Shown here: positions 34,775-46,000 of the stretch, piece by piece | Numbering within the stretch: the first letter of the stretch is position 1 | Layout: the number at the start of each line of letters is the position of its first letter | From: Myxocyprinus asiaticus | Lineage: Eukaryota > Chordata > Actinopteri > Cypriniformes > Catostomidae | Assembly (NCBI RefSeq): GCF_019703515.2 | Contig: NC_059346.1 | Coordinates: 11,874,501 to 11,938,500, forward strand | Direction of reading: 5' to 3' | Length of the DNA stretch: 64,000 nucleotides | Translations under genes and position numbers: made by a program | Notes under the pieces: model-generated | What the model was told of the DNA's origin: nothing | Seen by the model: the letters and a program-made list of their open reading frames with translations, nothing else | The model's database searches: none

Positions 34775-35722
34775 GTGGCACCTCGGGCCCCACCCGCCAG
34801 TACGTCCGACATGATTGTCCCCTTGGTCCCCCTCGCCCGGAGTTTGGATGCGTGGCTCGCACTTTCCAACCCGTCACGATGGCTGATCCGGACCGTCCTA
34901 CTCGGCTACGTGATTCAGTTCGCCAGGCGCCCGCCCAGGTTAAGCGGCATTCGCTTCACCTCGATGAAGGGCAAGAATGCCGCTACCTTGCATGCAGAGA
35001 TCGCTACCCTTCTAAGGAAAGGTGCGATAGAGCCTGTCCTTCCGGCCGAGATGAAGTATTGGTTTTACAGCCCCTACTTCATCGTACCGAAGAAAGGTGG
35101 TGGGTTGCGGCCAATCTTGGATCTGCAAGTACTGAACCGGGCCTTGCACAGACTCCCATTCAAGATGCTGACACAAAAATGCATTTTAGCAAGCGTACGG
35201 CATCAAGATTGGTTCGCGGCTGTAGACCTGAAGGACGCGTACTTCCACGTCTCGGTCTTACCTCGACACAGACCCTTCTGTGGTTTGCTTTCGAGGGCTG
35301 GGCGTACCAGTACAAGGTCCTCCCCTTCCTTGTCCCCTAGCGTCTTCACGAAGGTCGCGGAGGCAGCCCTTGCCCCGCTAAGGGAAGTGGGCATCCGCAT
35401 CCTCAATTATCTCGTTGACTGGCTAATCCTAGCTCACTCTCGGGATGTGTTGTGTGCACACAGGGACCTGGTGCTCACGCACCTCAGCCGACTGGGGCTT
35501 CGGGTCAACTGGGAAAAGTGCAAGCTCTCCCCAGTTCAGAGCATCTCTTTTCTCGGCTTGGAGTTGGTCTCAGTCTCGATGACAGCGTGCCTCACGAACT
35601 GTCTGAAGGTGTTCAGACAGAAAACAGCGGTTTCACTGAAAATTTTTCAGAGGCTCCTGGGGCACATGGCATCCTCAGCGGTGGCCACACCACTCGGGTT
35701 GATGCATATGAGACCGCTTTAG
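34775..35722 (+). pseudogene. DIRS reverse transcriptase with mutated active site
   Basis: The open frame of 315 codons contains KGAIEPVLPAEMKYWFYSPY, FIVPKKGGGLRPILDLQVLN and WFAAVDLKDAYFHVSVLPRH (segment A with catalytic Asp). It also has LRVNWEKCKLSPVQSISFLG. The active-site box reads NYLVDWLILAHS: the first of the two Asp in the usual Y-L-D-D is Val. Around 35290-35340 the reading FCGLLSRAGRTSTRSSPSL is out of the expected frame for about 20 codons (two compensating indels), because it should contain the conserved F.G..Y.Y.VLPFGL region. The protein would not polymerise DNA. Confidence 0.88.
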
Positions 35723-36040
35723 CACTAGCCTAAGACTCGAGTCTCGAGATGGGCATGGCACCGTGGGACACATCGCATGGTCGTCACGCCGATCTGTCAC
35801 TGCCTCTTCAGCCCTTGGACCGTCCTTGCATCTCTACGGGTAGGGGTTCCCCTAGAGCAGGTCTCCAGGTGTGTCGCGGTTACGACGGATGCCTCCAAGA
35901 TGGGCTGGGGTGCCGTATGCAATGGGCACACAGCTGCTGGCTCCTGGACTGGCCCATGGCTGCGTTGGCACATCAACTGCTTCGAGTTGTTGGCAGTACT
36001 GCTCGCCCTGCAGAGGTTCCGGCACATCACGATGCAGTGA
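35723..36040 (+). pseudogene. DIRS RNase H, truncated
   Basis: It follows the RT in the same frame after two stop codons (TAG at 35720-35722 and a second TAG six bases further on). CVAVTTDASKMGWGAVCNG and INCFELLAVLLALQRFRHIT carry the first catalytic Asp and the Glu of RNase H. The second half of the domain is missing: after HITMQ the sequence jumps to the recombinase. Confidence 0.8.
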
Positions 36041-36042
36041 AT

Positions 36043-36801
36043 GGTAAGTATTTGGGGAAGCACGACTTGATCATCAGGTTCCTGAGAGGCGCTAGGAGGT
36101 TGAATCCCTCCAGGCTGCACCTCATCCCCTCGTGGGACCTCTCTGTATTCCTTCAGGGTCTACGGGGAGCTCCCTTTGAGCCCCTGGAGTCAGCTGAGCT
36201 TAAGGCACTCTCTTTGAAGACTGCCCTCCTGACTGCGCTCACTTCCATCTAGAGGGTAGGGGACCTGCAGGTGTTCTCTGTCAGCAAATCGTGCCTGGAG
36301 TTCGGTCCAGGTTACTCTCACGTGATCCTGAGACCTCGACCGGGCTATGTGCCCAAGGTTCCCAAGACCCCTTTTAGGGATCAGGTGGTGAACCTGCAAG
36401 CACTGCCCCAGGAGGAGGCAGACCCAGATTTGGCATTGCGGTGTCCGGTGCATGCTTTACGCATCTATTTGGATCGCACGCACAGCTTTAGAAGCTCTGA
36501 GCAGCACTTTGTCTGCTTTGGTGGACAGCGGAAAGGGAGTGCTGTCTCCAAACAGAGGATCGCCCACTGGGTCATTGACACCATCGTGATGGCATGTCAC
36601 GCTCAGGACGTGCCGCCCCCTGTGGGGTTACAAGCCCACTCTACTAGGAGTGTAGCGGCCTCCTGGGCCCTGACCAGTGGCACCTCTTTGGCAGACATGT
36701 GCAGAGCAGCAGGCTGGGCAACATCCAACACATTTGCGAGGTTCTATAATCTCCGGGTTGAGCCGGTTTCATCCTGTGTGTTGTCAGGTACGAGCAGGTA
36801 A
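36043..36801 (+). pseudogene. DIRS tyrosine recombinase, nonsense-mutated
   Basis: Readable in one frame: KHDLIIRFLRGARRLNPSRL, then ALSLKTALLTALTSI, a TAG stop at 36250-36252, then RVGDLQVFSVSKSCLEFGPG. The C-terminal catalytic box follows: HSTRSVAASWALTSGTSLAD, MCRAAGWATSNTFARFYNL. The Arg in RVGDL, the H-x-x-R of HSTR and the Tyr of FARFYNL correspond to the catalytic Arg, His, Arg and Tyr of the family. Only the stop just before the first Arg obviously breaks it. This enzyme joins the circular DNA to the target. Confidence 0.9.
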
Positions 36802-37245
36802 GTTCCGCAACAGCTGGCCGAGTGTACCGCTTGCGCATAGTGCCTTTCCCCTCCCATGAGGTGAAGACGTGCGCTTTTGACTCCCAGTCATGTTCACAAG
36901 TGGTGATCCCTGGATGACTTTCCTCCTTAGCCCTGTGGCAGACGAGTTTGCGAAGAAACTCGCTGCCAGCCCAGTACACATGCTAACTAAGCCCTGTACT
37001 GGGGTAGGTGCTCCACATGCGCTGGTTCCCCATAGGTGACCCCGTGTGATATATCTTCCGCTAAATCGTTTCCCTGTCTGTAAACTGCGTCTTCCTTGGG
37101 CAGAGGTTCCTCTGCCCCCGGTCACCATGTTTGTAGAACTCCTCCCCCGTTGGGTAGGACCTACCATGGGACCTCTCCACATGACATATTTCCGACAAGA
37201 TTCAGTAAGACCATGTGACGTATTTCCACTTGAAATGCCCATTCA

Positions 37246-37345
37246 ATTGTCCACTCACAATTCCCATTGGCCTTTTTTCAAAAAGCAGAGGTGTGTAGGG
37301 CTCCCAAGAGTGACCCCTAGTGTCACTAAATCGACACAACTTCTC
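37246..37345 (-). repeat. right inverted terminal repeat of the DIRS element
   Basis: Reads CAATTGTCCACTCACAATTC then CCATTGGCCTTTTTTCAAAA and CTCCCAAGAGTGACCCCTAG on plus, the inverse of the left terminal repeat. The right flank CAGGACGTTACC may include part of the internal complementary region typical of DIRS ends. Confidence 0.85.
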
Positions 37346-37376
37346 AGGGAATGGAGGTTACAAAAGTAACCAGGAC

Positions 37377-38020
37377 GTTACCGTTTCTAATTTCATGTGC
37401 TATTTTCTTTCTGATGTTTCAGCTTCTCTCAGCTGACATTAAACTGTTAACATGCAAAGGTACTTGACCTTTTCTAAGCGCTGTAGCTTGTCGCCTCTTG
37501 TTTAGCACGCACGCTCAAAAAAAATGACAGGTACAGGCACTCTCGCCACTTGAATAATAAATTGACCTTAGCGAGCATGTCTCTGTCTCTTTAAGTCTCG
37601 TGTCCATTGTGAAGGCATTTAATAGAGTGCCATACTCGTGTAACACTATTTGCTGGAGCCAATAAGGCTTTTATCCTCATTTTCTGTCCCTCCACCATCA
37701 CTGTCTGTTCAGATTAATCTCTGCTGAATCCGGTTATGCATGTTAACATTCATTCTCACCTTGTGAATATTATTAAGGGACATTGCGTCTGTATTTCTCA
37801 TCTCATCAGACATTGAGGAGTATTACGTTCTTGAAATTCAATTCATTTAGGCATTGTTTGTAAACAGATCATAATGGATTTCATTCCAAATTAATAGAAA
37901 TGCAGGTCCTTTAGACAAAGAGTTTAATTTTTAATGCTTTTCAAGGGTGTTTTTTGTGCAAGGATCCAGCTAGTAAATAACCTCTATCTTTGTTCCCAAT
38001 GGTAAACTGTTGCTCTGTTT
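37377..38020. other. galnt9 intron, nothing recognised
   Basis: No motif or repeat family was recognised between the DIRS element and the GGCCACATCCACA repeat. Confidence 0.45.
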
Positions 38021-38027
38021 CATGGCA

Positions 38028-38265
38028 ATTTAGGCCACATCCACAATTATACATTTAATTTGAAAATGCATCTTTTTCTCTATGTTTTGGCCTTCTGTCC
38101 ACACTGAGACAGCAAAACAGCAAAAACAGAGCTTTTTGAAAACGCTCTCCCAAGTGGATAAATTAGAAAATGCTGTCTTCGTGTTGTTGTGTGGACAGGA
38201 GAAACGGAGATATCTGAAGTCGAAGATGTATTTTTTGTCAAGTGAGGCATTCATGTGATCCATTC
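38028..38265. repeat. interspersed repeat with GGCCACATCCACA start, copy 1
   Basis: TTAGGCCACATCCACAATTA starts the unit, with internal TTTTTGAAAACGCTCTCC and GTGTGGACAGGAGAAACGG. Related copies are at 39243-39360 (partial), 58850-59045 and 63708-63860. CCACACT and AGTGTGG occur as inverted words, suggesting a DNA transposon-derived MITE. Confidence 0.6.
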
Positions 38266-38705
38266 AACCCAAAACAATCAAGATGGTGGCTCACGGTGTC
38301 TCACGGAAGAATAAGCAATCTCTTTTTTCTTTTGAAGGCTATTTATAAACATGTTGTATTCAACAGTACCCAAAAACAGTATTTTGCTTGAGCTGTTCGT
38401 TGCTCGATGTTTATTTTTCCTCTTTCTGTTAGTCTTTAAGTGCAGTCTGAAACCACATATTCAAAAAAATATTGGAGAAAAAAAAAAATACACCAACTGC
38501 AGCTGCATACACAAACAGCTTTAGTAGTGACTTAGACATATTTTGTCTGAGTATGACGAAGTGGACACATATCGTTTTATGTAAAAACATATTTATATAT
38601 ATAAAAAATGTAGTGTCTGGAGCATCAGGATCAATAGAAAGTTACTGGTACACATTGAACAGGCAAGTAAAATCTTAAGCGGAAGCATAATGTTTGTGTT
38701 CTCAC

Positions 38706-38872
38706 CACTGTCACTGTTGTCGTCAACCAGTATGATTTCTTTAAGCAGGTGTGCTGGGGTGTGGTTGACCACGCTGTGTACAGACCGCAGGATAACAGAG
38801 AGAGCTTCATTCACAAAGATGAAGACCACAGAGATCTGAGGGAGGTCTTCTTGGTAGGTCATCTGCTTGCAC
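38706..38872 (-). CDS. galnt9: galnt9 internal exon: first part of GT-A nucleotide-binding fold
   Basis: This is an internal exon of 167 nt on the minus strand. The acceptor CTCCAG lies just right of 38872 and the donor GTGAGA starts at 38705. The first base completes the Lys codon from the upstream exon; the last base (G) starts a Val codon finished by the next exon. The product reads [19 protein letters not shown], then [20 protein letters not shown], then [16 protein letters not shown]. These are hallmarks of the GALNT catalytic domain: the [15 protein letters not shown] helix and the LVDDNSD strand that binds UDP-GalNAc. The Val-Val in QISVVFIF and the [10 protein letters not shown] segment favour galnt9 over galnt17 and galnt18. 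The reading continues past the exon into intron for about 19 codons, but that tail (GENTNI and onwards) is not coding. The flanking introns are about 19.7 kb (upstream) and 8.4 kb (downstream). Confidence 0.93.
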
Positions 38873-39242
38873 CTGGAGAATGAGGAGACAACAATATATT
38901 AAGTTTTAAAGTTTTATGGCTGGAATATACAGCATATTTAGAATGAAAGGAACATTAAATTTGATTTTTATAGGAACATGAAATCAAAACTGACCCTTGA
39001 TTTCACTTTAAAAAATGTGACTGAACTTATTGTAAATGAGTGCTAATTGTGCATTTATACTACACGGTATTTACAAAAAAACGTTTTGTTTTTTTCCAGG
39101 GAACATGCATATTGATAAAATGTGTATCTTGAATTCACTGTAAATACTGTTGGATAAAAATACTTGGCTATTTTTTTTTTTTTCTGTGCAAAAAATGTGT
39201 ACAAAAATTATAATAAAAAAATATGTATTAAAAAAAGAAATA

Positions 39243-39360
39243 CGGTCACATCCACACTAATAATTTTTCATTTGACAAAGCATAATTTTCTGTACATTTT
39301 GGACTTCCGTCCACATTATCCTCCTACACGTGACGTCTGCGTGCATTTTCATTTCATTTT
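39243..39360. repeat. GGCCACATCCACA-type repeat, partial copy 2
   Basis: GGTCACATCCACACTAATAA followed by TTTTGGACTTCCGTCCACAT matches the left part of the unit at 38028. The right part is missing. Confidence 0.45.
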
Positions 39361-39369
39361 TTGATTTGT

Positions 39370-40522
39370 AACTAGTAGCACCTAATAAACAATAAAAATA
39401 ATCATGTTAAAATAAAATTTTGAATTATGAAATTCTGAATCTATGTACTTATCATTGTCCCATGTCTGCCAAATATGTTGAGAGGTCCAAACATCATCTG
39501 CAGCCTGAAACTGAACTTTTGGTTGGATTTTAGGAGTGAATGCACTTAGCTGCATAGGAAAGCTATGGGATGCACCCTTGCTCCCTATTTAGTGAATGAC
39601 TTAACCTCCAGTATGCTGTCTGTCTGCACTGGTCTCAGAACAGTTTGAAATGCACCTTATTTTCATCCTAACTGCATATAAAAAGCCTCTGAAAGCAAAA
39701 CATTTCAGCTTTTGGATGAATAAATGTATTCTCAATGTGAAAATGCAGAGTAAGTTTATAGGAATGCATTTACTTATGTTAATGAATAGCACCTTATTAT
39801 ACAGTGTTAACAAACAAAAACTTAGCAACATTTCGATTAAAATGAAGCGAAATGACCCACAGATTTGTTACTGTGAAAAATTTCTTTTCAGGTGTCTTAC
39901 CAGAGGCACTTTTGTTGGTGCTGCACACATAGAAGCAGTTCACGGAAATCGACACCATGGTGTTTGGTCACGTGACCTCGTGCGTCAGAATTTTTAACCC
40001 TTAAATGGCTCCTTTAGAGTGTCCAGAACAATATGCAATGGGTTTAAATGATTTTAAATTATGCGTCGCGTATAGCGAATCCAAAATAGCAAATCCTCGG
40101 GGTCGCACGAGGTTATGGAAGTTAAATACATTGCAAACACTGTTTCATGCTGTTTTTTTTTTTTTATTTATTTTTTTTTTTTTAAAAGATGTTTGTAGTT
40201 GTCAATGTATTGTCCATGAGTTGCTCAAAAGTAAAACATGGATTCATCCAAAATCCACTTCAGTCTGTATTAACTGCAGTTATTTGACAGCATTTAGGAT
40301 TAAAGCCTTAATCTGAAGGAGAAACAGTCTAAGGCACCATCCTTCATTAACCATGTTATCTCTAGTAGCTGCAAGCAGCAATTAATAAAATATTCAACAC
40401 CAATGTGAGCTGAATTTTGCACCTAAGCTGGAAGAGAAATGGACTCATTCTGTTGCCCCGATCAGGTCAACCTGACAACAATGCCATGGTAACCAGGTTT
40501 GTATATTGTTCAGTGTTGCTGT

Positions 40523-40590
<68 letters not shown>

Positions 40591-41300
40591 GTACAACAGT
40601 ATTCCTGGAATGCTGGCCTCAATTAAACTACAGCCTTACTTTATTGACCCCAGAGGTAAAATATAAAGTGAATATAACATATAAAGGGAATATAAAGAGA
40701 AAGGCTGCATCTTCCTCTAAACTTTAGGGTTTAATCCCCATTGAATTCTGAGGTCAACACCTGAATCGCTCGGTCATCACAGCTTCTGCCATAGCTGTGG
40801 GATCAAGGACACATAGCCGAATACATACACTACAAGAATTAAATGACAACGAGTATATTCAAAATAGAATTCAGAATTTCATAAAGATCATATGCTATTT
40901 AGCCTTACTTGGAATAGTCATATTTTAAGTGCCTACCTTCAAAACACTAATATATAGGCCTATACTGCATGGTGCTCAAATGTACTTATTTGGAGACTTT
41001 CTGAACACCTTGACATAACAGACCCTATTTAAGGTACCTAAATCTAAAATTATATTTCATATCTGGCCACGCACTGTATAGACCTTATTCACAGTAGCAC
41101 CATCTTTGATTTTTGATGGGAATGAAACCATGAGGGATAGACTTAACGTCTCGAGATAGACTAAACAAGTTTTTTTTCTATTGAAATATCCTGGAAATAA
41201 CTTTTTTCAATGTTTCATCAGCAGAACAATGCAAAAACAACAGTAAAACCCATTGTCTCTTCCTCACAACCTCGTTTTGTCATTGCCGTAAAAATATCTA
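39370..41300. other. no gene; AT microsatellite and T runs
   Basis: Contains T-rich runs at about 40151-40182 and the (AT)n tract described separately. The plus frame at 39650-39997 has no domain. Confidence 0.45.
40529..40586. repeat. (AT)n microsatellite, about 58 bp
   Basis: An uninterrupted AT dinucleotide run, which produces artefactual Tyr-Ile frames. Confidence 0.97.
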
Positions 41301-41307
41301 CAGTATA

Positions 41308-41682
41308 CACTACCAGTCAAAAGTTTTGAAACACTTGACTGAAATGTTTCTCATAATCTTAAAAATCTTTTGATCTGAAGGTGTATGCTTAAATGTTTGA
41401 AATTAGTTTTGTAGACAAAAATATAATTGTGCCACCATATTAATTTATTTCATTACAAAACTAAAATGTAATGAATAAAGTCAAAATAAAACAAATAAAA
41501 AAAAATTATGACTTGGACCAAATAATGAAGAAAAGCAGCCAATAAGTGCCCAACATAGATGGGAACTCCTTCAATACTGTTTAAAAAGCATCCCAGGGTG
41601 AGACCTCAAGAAGTTGGTTGAGAAAATGTCAAGAGTACATTTCTGCAAATTCTAGGCAAAGGGTGACTTTTGACCGGTAGTG
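41308..41682. mobile_element. Tc1-type MITE
   Basis: The ends CACTACCAGTCAAAAGTTTT and GACTTTTGACCGGTAGTG are inverted repeats flanked by TA (41306-41307, 41683-41684). It is 375 bp and non-coding. The interior (AAAAGCAGCCAATAAGTGCC, CATCCCAGGGTGAGACCTCA) matches the 3' transposase region of this fish Tc1 family. Confidence 0.85.
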
Positions 41683-41687
41683 TATAT

Positions 41688-42324
41688 CTTGTCCTTTTTT
41701 CATTATATTGTTATTTCTAATATTACTCTGAAAAGTTTGTGTGTTGATACTAGTACAAAATTAAGATGCAGACACATTTACCTTTGCACGGCAAAATTCC
41801 ACGGGCGAAATAGTCATCTTGATGGGAATCCGCGCAATCGTAAATTTCACGAAATGGACTTCTAGTGGCAAAGGATTTCCCCTAGCATATTTCGTGTGGA
41901 GTTCAAGTTTGAACTTTGACAGGCAAATTCGCCGCGTTGACCATTAGGAAGTTGCTTGGTTTGGCAGTGACCTCTGTGTGGGCGGTGCTTCGTACACAGC
42001 TACACTGAATATTTACAATGGACAAGGATATCATTTCTTTTTAACTTCACTCTTCCAGAGTTTAGAGTGCAGCATTACAACAAAACATGTTGTTGAGTGC
42101 TGGTTGAGTTTACAATTACAGAAAAATCATGTTTGCAAAATTACTGCAAATAATTTAAGCAAAAATATTGCAGAATTTTTTTTTTTTTAAATATGAAAAT
42201 TGTAAAGCAAAATTTAAAATAGCTTTTTTATTATTTACTTATTTATTTTTTGTTTATTTTTTAGTACAAAAGTTATTTATTAGAAGCAGTCTGAGATTGG
42301 TACAAACTACATCGAAATGAAAGG
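41688..42324. other. galnt9 intron, nothing recognised
   Basis: AT-rich with T runs near 42178-42189. No repeat or coding frame was recognised. Confidence 0.4.
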
Positions 42325-42770
42325 TCCTTATACTAGCTTCCAGTTAGATTTAGAATTGATTTCAAAGTAATATTACTAGTTTATAAATCACTCACTGGCC
42401 TAGGACCTAAATAGATTGCAGATATGCTTATTGAATATAAACCTTATAGACCACTCAGATCATTAGGATCAAGTCTGTTATAGAAATACCAAGGGTTCAC
42501 TCAAAACAAGGTGAGACAGCATTTAGCTACTATGCCACTCGCAGCTAGAACCACCTTTCAAAAGAGGTCAGATCTGCTCCCACAGTAGCCCCATTCAAGT
42601 CCAGACTGAAAACACATTTGTTTATCTTTGCATTTGTTGACTGAGCACTGTGTGGTTCTTTACTGAATGCACTGTATCATTTTATTTCTATATTCTTTTT
42701 CCCTCCTTTTTATTTCTTTTAATACATTTTTTAAATGAAAATTTTATTTATTACATTTTGTTTCTTGTTC
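42325..42770 (+). mobile_element. L2-type LINE 3' end fragment
   Basis: CTTCCAGTTAGATTTAGAAT through CACTGGCCTAGGACCTAAAT and TACCAAGGGTTCACTCAAAA matches the 3' part of the L2 at 22466-22790. It covers only the last part of ORF2 and the T-rich 3' UTR, a typical 5'-truncated insertion. The tail is cut by the Angel-type sequence at 42771. Confidence 0.8.
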
Positions 42771-43160
42771 TTAAAGGAATAGTTCACCCAAAAATGAAAA
42801 TTTGCTGATAATTTACTCACCCTCAGGTCATCCAAGATGTATCGGAGTTTCTTTCTTCATCAAAACAGAATTTAAGACTTTTAGGATTTCATTTCAGGCC
42901 TCCTCCTCTAAACAATGCAAGTGAATGTCCTCCATTTTTTGATGGTCCAAAATGCATATTTAGGGTGCATCAGAATAATCCACACGACTCCAGTTGACAA
43001 ATAAAGTTCTTCTGAATGCAAACGATTGATTATTTTTGGAAACAAAACAATACTTACATACTTTTTAACTACAAATGTTCGCTTCCGTACATCTCTGTGA
43101 TGTACGCTCATGAGAGGGATGATGTAAGCTCATTGGTAAGGTCACGCGTCACGTGGAGGA
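42771..43160. mobile_element. Angel-like MITE, left half only
   Basis: TTAAAGGAATAGTTCACCCA and TTTACTCACCCTCAGGTCAT are the left end of the family. The right terminal repeat is not present. The interior (GTCACGCGTCACGTGGAGGA) differs from the other copies and leads into a 24-bp perfect inverted repeat. Confidence 0.7.
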
Positions 43161-43319
43161 GTCAGGAAGCGCGTCATTGTTTACGTTGTTTTTTTTGTTT
43201 TTTTTTTATTATTTGGAAATTATTTTTATTTTATTTTATATTGTTTTGAAATTGTTTTGGACTGTTTTGGTTTGTGAACGGCACAAGTTTCTCTTGTAAA
43301 CAATGACGCGCTTCCTGAC
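43161..43319. repeat. 24-bp perfect inverted repeat with 111-bp spacer
   Basis: The left arm at 43161-43184 starts GTCAGGAAGCGCGTCATTGT. The right arm at 43296-43319 is its exact reverse complement, ending ATGACGCGCTTCCTGAC. The arms are GC-rich and the spacer is T-rich. It could be an Angel-related foldback subfamily. Confidence 0.85.
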
Positions 43320-44740
43320 TTTCTCAATCACCTTTTTGCCTTTGTATTTTTAATCACTTTACACTCTTAATTAATCTACAAACAAATAGAAAAAAAAAAA
43401 CGAAAAGTTTATCCAGTCAGAATTTATTCCTTGATGCTTGCAAGCAAAGTGTGACAACTGTTTCACAAATCGCATGCCCGAAGCAGCGCGTGAGTCTGAG
43501 CTCCACCCTGTCAGGCCTTCAGAATTTCCACAGAATCCTTCAACAGTGCAAATGAATGCACATCTAATGTCAGACTGTCAGATTCATCAGCCAGTCAGAC
43601 TGATTTATTTGTTCTTGGTGGGTTTGGTCTTTAGGATATGTCCTGGTCGAGGCCTTCTAGCTGGCCTTGATTGACACAATCACACTTTAAGTGATGTACA
43701 TAATTCTAGAGCGAAGAGTGCAAGATCAAGCTGTCTGGGATGTCATCACTGCTGGTATTGCCGTTGAGAAAGATATCCTTATGGATTTAAAAACACGAGA
43801 TGTTCTGCATGACCGTGTGATTGCTTAATTTATTAAACAGGAAAGGAGGACAGATTTTCACTTCAAGTAAATTGGTAAGTGCTTTTTGCATTGTTATAAC
43901 AACATCAGGAGTTTTCTAAGTGTAAATTAGGCTGCTTGAGCATTTAGTGTCGGATCAAGTTTTGAAAAGTAGTGCTACGCTCCATTCAACTCGGAAAGTC
44001 GGATTTTCCAACTTTCTACTAGGATAAGTGCAAAGGAATGCATCTTTAAGTCAGAATTACAACTTGTAGGCTCGTGTGGTAATTCTCAACTCCGATTTCA
44101 CCGAGATGCAGGGGCATATATTTGTTTTTTGTTTTTTTAGTAATTCAGAAATCAGTCTATCTATCTATCCATTCATCCATACTGTACATACCCTACAACC
44201 CTCTCACAGCACCACCACCACCACCTGTCAATAATATTTAATAAATTGGCCCATCTTCCATAGAAAATCCCTTTAGCCGATCTGCTGGATTGACAGCTTT
44301 CTTTGTTCCTTTTACGAATTCACATGTAGATTCACACATGTGAATGTGTCACACAGTCTTTGTGAGTAAATAATAGTGATGTTCAGTGTTTTGACTTTTG
44401 GGAGCAACAGGTGGAGAACAGTACAGCTGAAATGACTCATGACTTACAGAATATGGGATTTAGTTCAGTCTTAATGATATCAGTTAAATAATGTGTTTGT
44501 CTGAATGGTAATGTATGAAATCTTTTGATGTTAAAATAATTTATCCTATCCTAGTTTAATGTGCAGTGACATCTAGGGCTGGATTTTAATACAGATTTCC
44601 CCTTTCAATTCGATTCTAATTCACAAGCGCTCGATTTGATTTGATTTCGATTAGATTCGGTATCAATTCAAATGGGTATATTTCAGTTATAATGTCCCTT
44701 TTGCTTACATATGAAAGTAATCCTCTCCCAGCTAATGCTG
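43320..44740. other. galnt9 intron, nothing recognised
   Basis: No coding motif. Short frames (43438-43674) have no domain. Confidence 0.4.
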
Positions 44741-44744
44741 TTAA

Positions 44745-45100
44745 TTTTGTACATTTTTGTGGCAGCAGGGGTGTGGTCAAGCATCCGTCCAGAGAGAGAG
44801 AAAGCGGTAAGGGCGCTTGCACCTGAGCTAGATTATGTTTATCACCTGTCTCTAATTCTAGTGAGCATGGAGAGAGCAGCATATAAGCAGCCACGCGACC
44901 AACAGAGAGAGAGAGTTTGGCACAAGGAAGGCCACGGTGCTCCTGAAACTGAAGCTGTTACGTTTAATCTGTTATGTTTGTAAAGCTAATGCGTTTAAGT
45001 AACTATGAACCTGTGAAGCTAATGTGTTTAAGTGACTACATGCCTGTGAAGCTGATGAGTTTGTGAAGTTGTAAAGTATTGAATTGGCCAATTAAAAGTC
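44745..45100 (+). repeat. possible 5' LTR or leader of the Gypsy remnant
   Basis: Contains GGGGTGTGGTCAAGCATCC, CACCTGTCTCTAATTCTAGT and GCATATAAGCAGCC, which resemble promoter and leader parts of fish Gypsy LTRs. It does not match the 3' LTR at 47056-47309 by eye, so it may be another element or a recombinant. Gag and protease are absent between it and the integrase. Confidence 0.35.
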
Positions 45101-45110
45101 ATCGAATCTA

Positions 45111-46000
45111 GTGATTGATGGTCAACAACTCCAGCCGAATGTCACACTTTCATATCCCTATTTCGCAATTATAAACGAGCGGTTGTATAGAGTGATGCAG
45201 GATGCTCAAACAAAGGAAGATACAACCCAGCTCTTAATACCGCAGAGCCATCAGGAAATGGTGTTCCAGGCGGCTCATTATAATCCCTTGGTGGGTCATC
45301 TAGGGGAAAGAAAAACACTGAACCCTCTAAAAGCCCGTTTTTATTGGCCGGGCATTGGCGGCGATGTCCACAGGTGGTGTGCGGCTTTACGTTACGGACA
45401 CTACGCAAGTTTTACGAATTACTGGGCATTAAGTCAATTCGCACCAGCATTTACCATCCACAAACAGATGGCCTGGTGGAGTGATTTAATAAAACCCTTA
45501 AGAACATGATTCGTAAGTTCGTGCACGAGGATGCTAGAAATTGGGACAAATGGCTCGATCCCCTGTTATTCACAGTACGAGAGGTCCCGCAAGCCTCCAC
45601 TGGGTTTTCCCCATTCAAGCTGCTGTATGGGCGGTGCCCGCGTGGCATGCTTGATGTCATATGCGAAGCTTGGGAGGAGGGACCTTCAGACAGTAAGAAT
45701 GAAATTCAATACGTTCTTGATCTTAGAGAAAAACTCCATACCTTGGGGCAACTTACACAGGAGAATTTGCTCCAAGCTCAAGATCGACAGAGCCGAATGT
45801 ATGACAGGGGAACTCGCCTACGGGAATTTGCACCGGGAGATAAGGTACTCGTATTACTCCCCACATCGAGTTCCAAATTACTCGCCAAGTGGCAAGGTCC
45901 CTTTGAGGTCACACGACGAGTGGGGGATCTTGATTATGAGGTAAAGCAAACCGATAGAGGGGTCGCACGTCAAATATATCACCTTAACCTCCTGAAATTG
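45111..46000 (+). pseudogene. Gypsy (Gmr1-type) integrase, core mostly deleted
   Basis: The N-terminal zinc-binding part (45111-45400) shows AAHYNPLVGHLGERKTLNPL and ARFYWPGIGGDVHRWCAA. The two His and one Cys remain; the second Cys is lost. The sequence then jumps across the first two catalytic Asp to the end of the core: IYHPQTDGLVE with the catalytic Glu, followed at once by a TGA where Arg (CGA) is usual. The frame from 45506 continues with DKWLDPLLFTVREVPQASTG, then FSPFKLLYGRCPRGMLDVIC and the GPF module KWQGPFEVTRRVGDLDYEV. The same frame runs on into the reverse-transcriptase region. Confidence 0.88.

Larger units (their letters stand above)
32440..37376 (+). mobile_element. DIRS-type tyrosine-recombinase retrotransposon
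   Basis: A 4.9-kb element antisense to galnt9. Its two ends are inverted repeats rather than direct LTRs: GTTGTGTCGATGTAGTGACA on the left and its inverted counterpart TGTCACTAAATCGACACAAC on the right. Homology extends inward over about 110 bases. Inside, in order on plus, are gag-like, reverse transcriptase, RNase H and tyrosine recombinase sequences. DIRS elements integrate by recombinase through a circular intermediate and make no target duplication. Local GC is far above the surrounding intron. Frameshifts, stops and deletions show it is inactive. Confidence 0.92.
30332..38705 (-). other. galnt9: galnt9 intron, 8.4 kb
   Basis: This intron runs from the donor GTGAGA at 38705 to the acceptor CAG at 30332-30334. 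More than half of it is one DIRS-type retrotransposon in antisense orientation. Two SINEs and a Tc1 fragment lie between that element and the exon at its lower-coordinate end. Confidence 0.85.

Noticed and set aside
35749..36252. 167-codon plus frame as a single gene
   Set aside because: Its first part is a shadow of the RNase H frame; only the end (from about 36043) is real and belongs to the recombinase.
38593..38705. Continuation of the galnt9 frame past the exon (GENTNI...)
   Set aside because: A GTGAGA donor at 38705 in the right phase, and the match of the next exon (VELKF) directly to the split codon, show this is intron.
44745..45100. Definite 5' LTR for the Gypsy remnant
   Set aside because: It does not match the 3' LTR by eye, so it is reported only as a possible leader.
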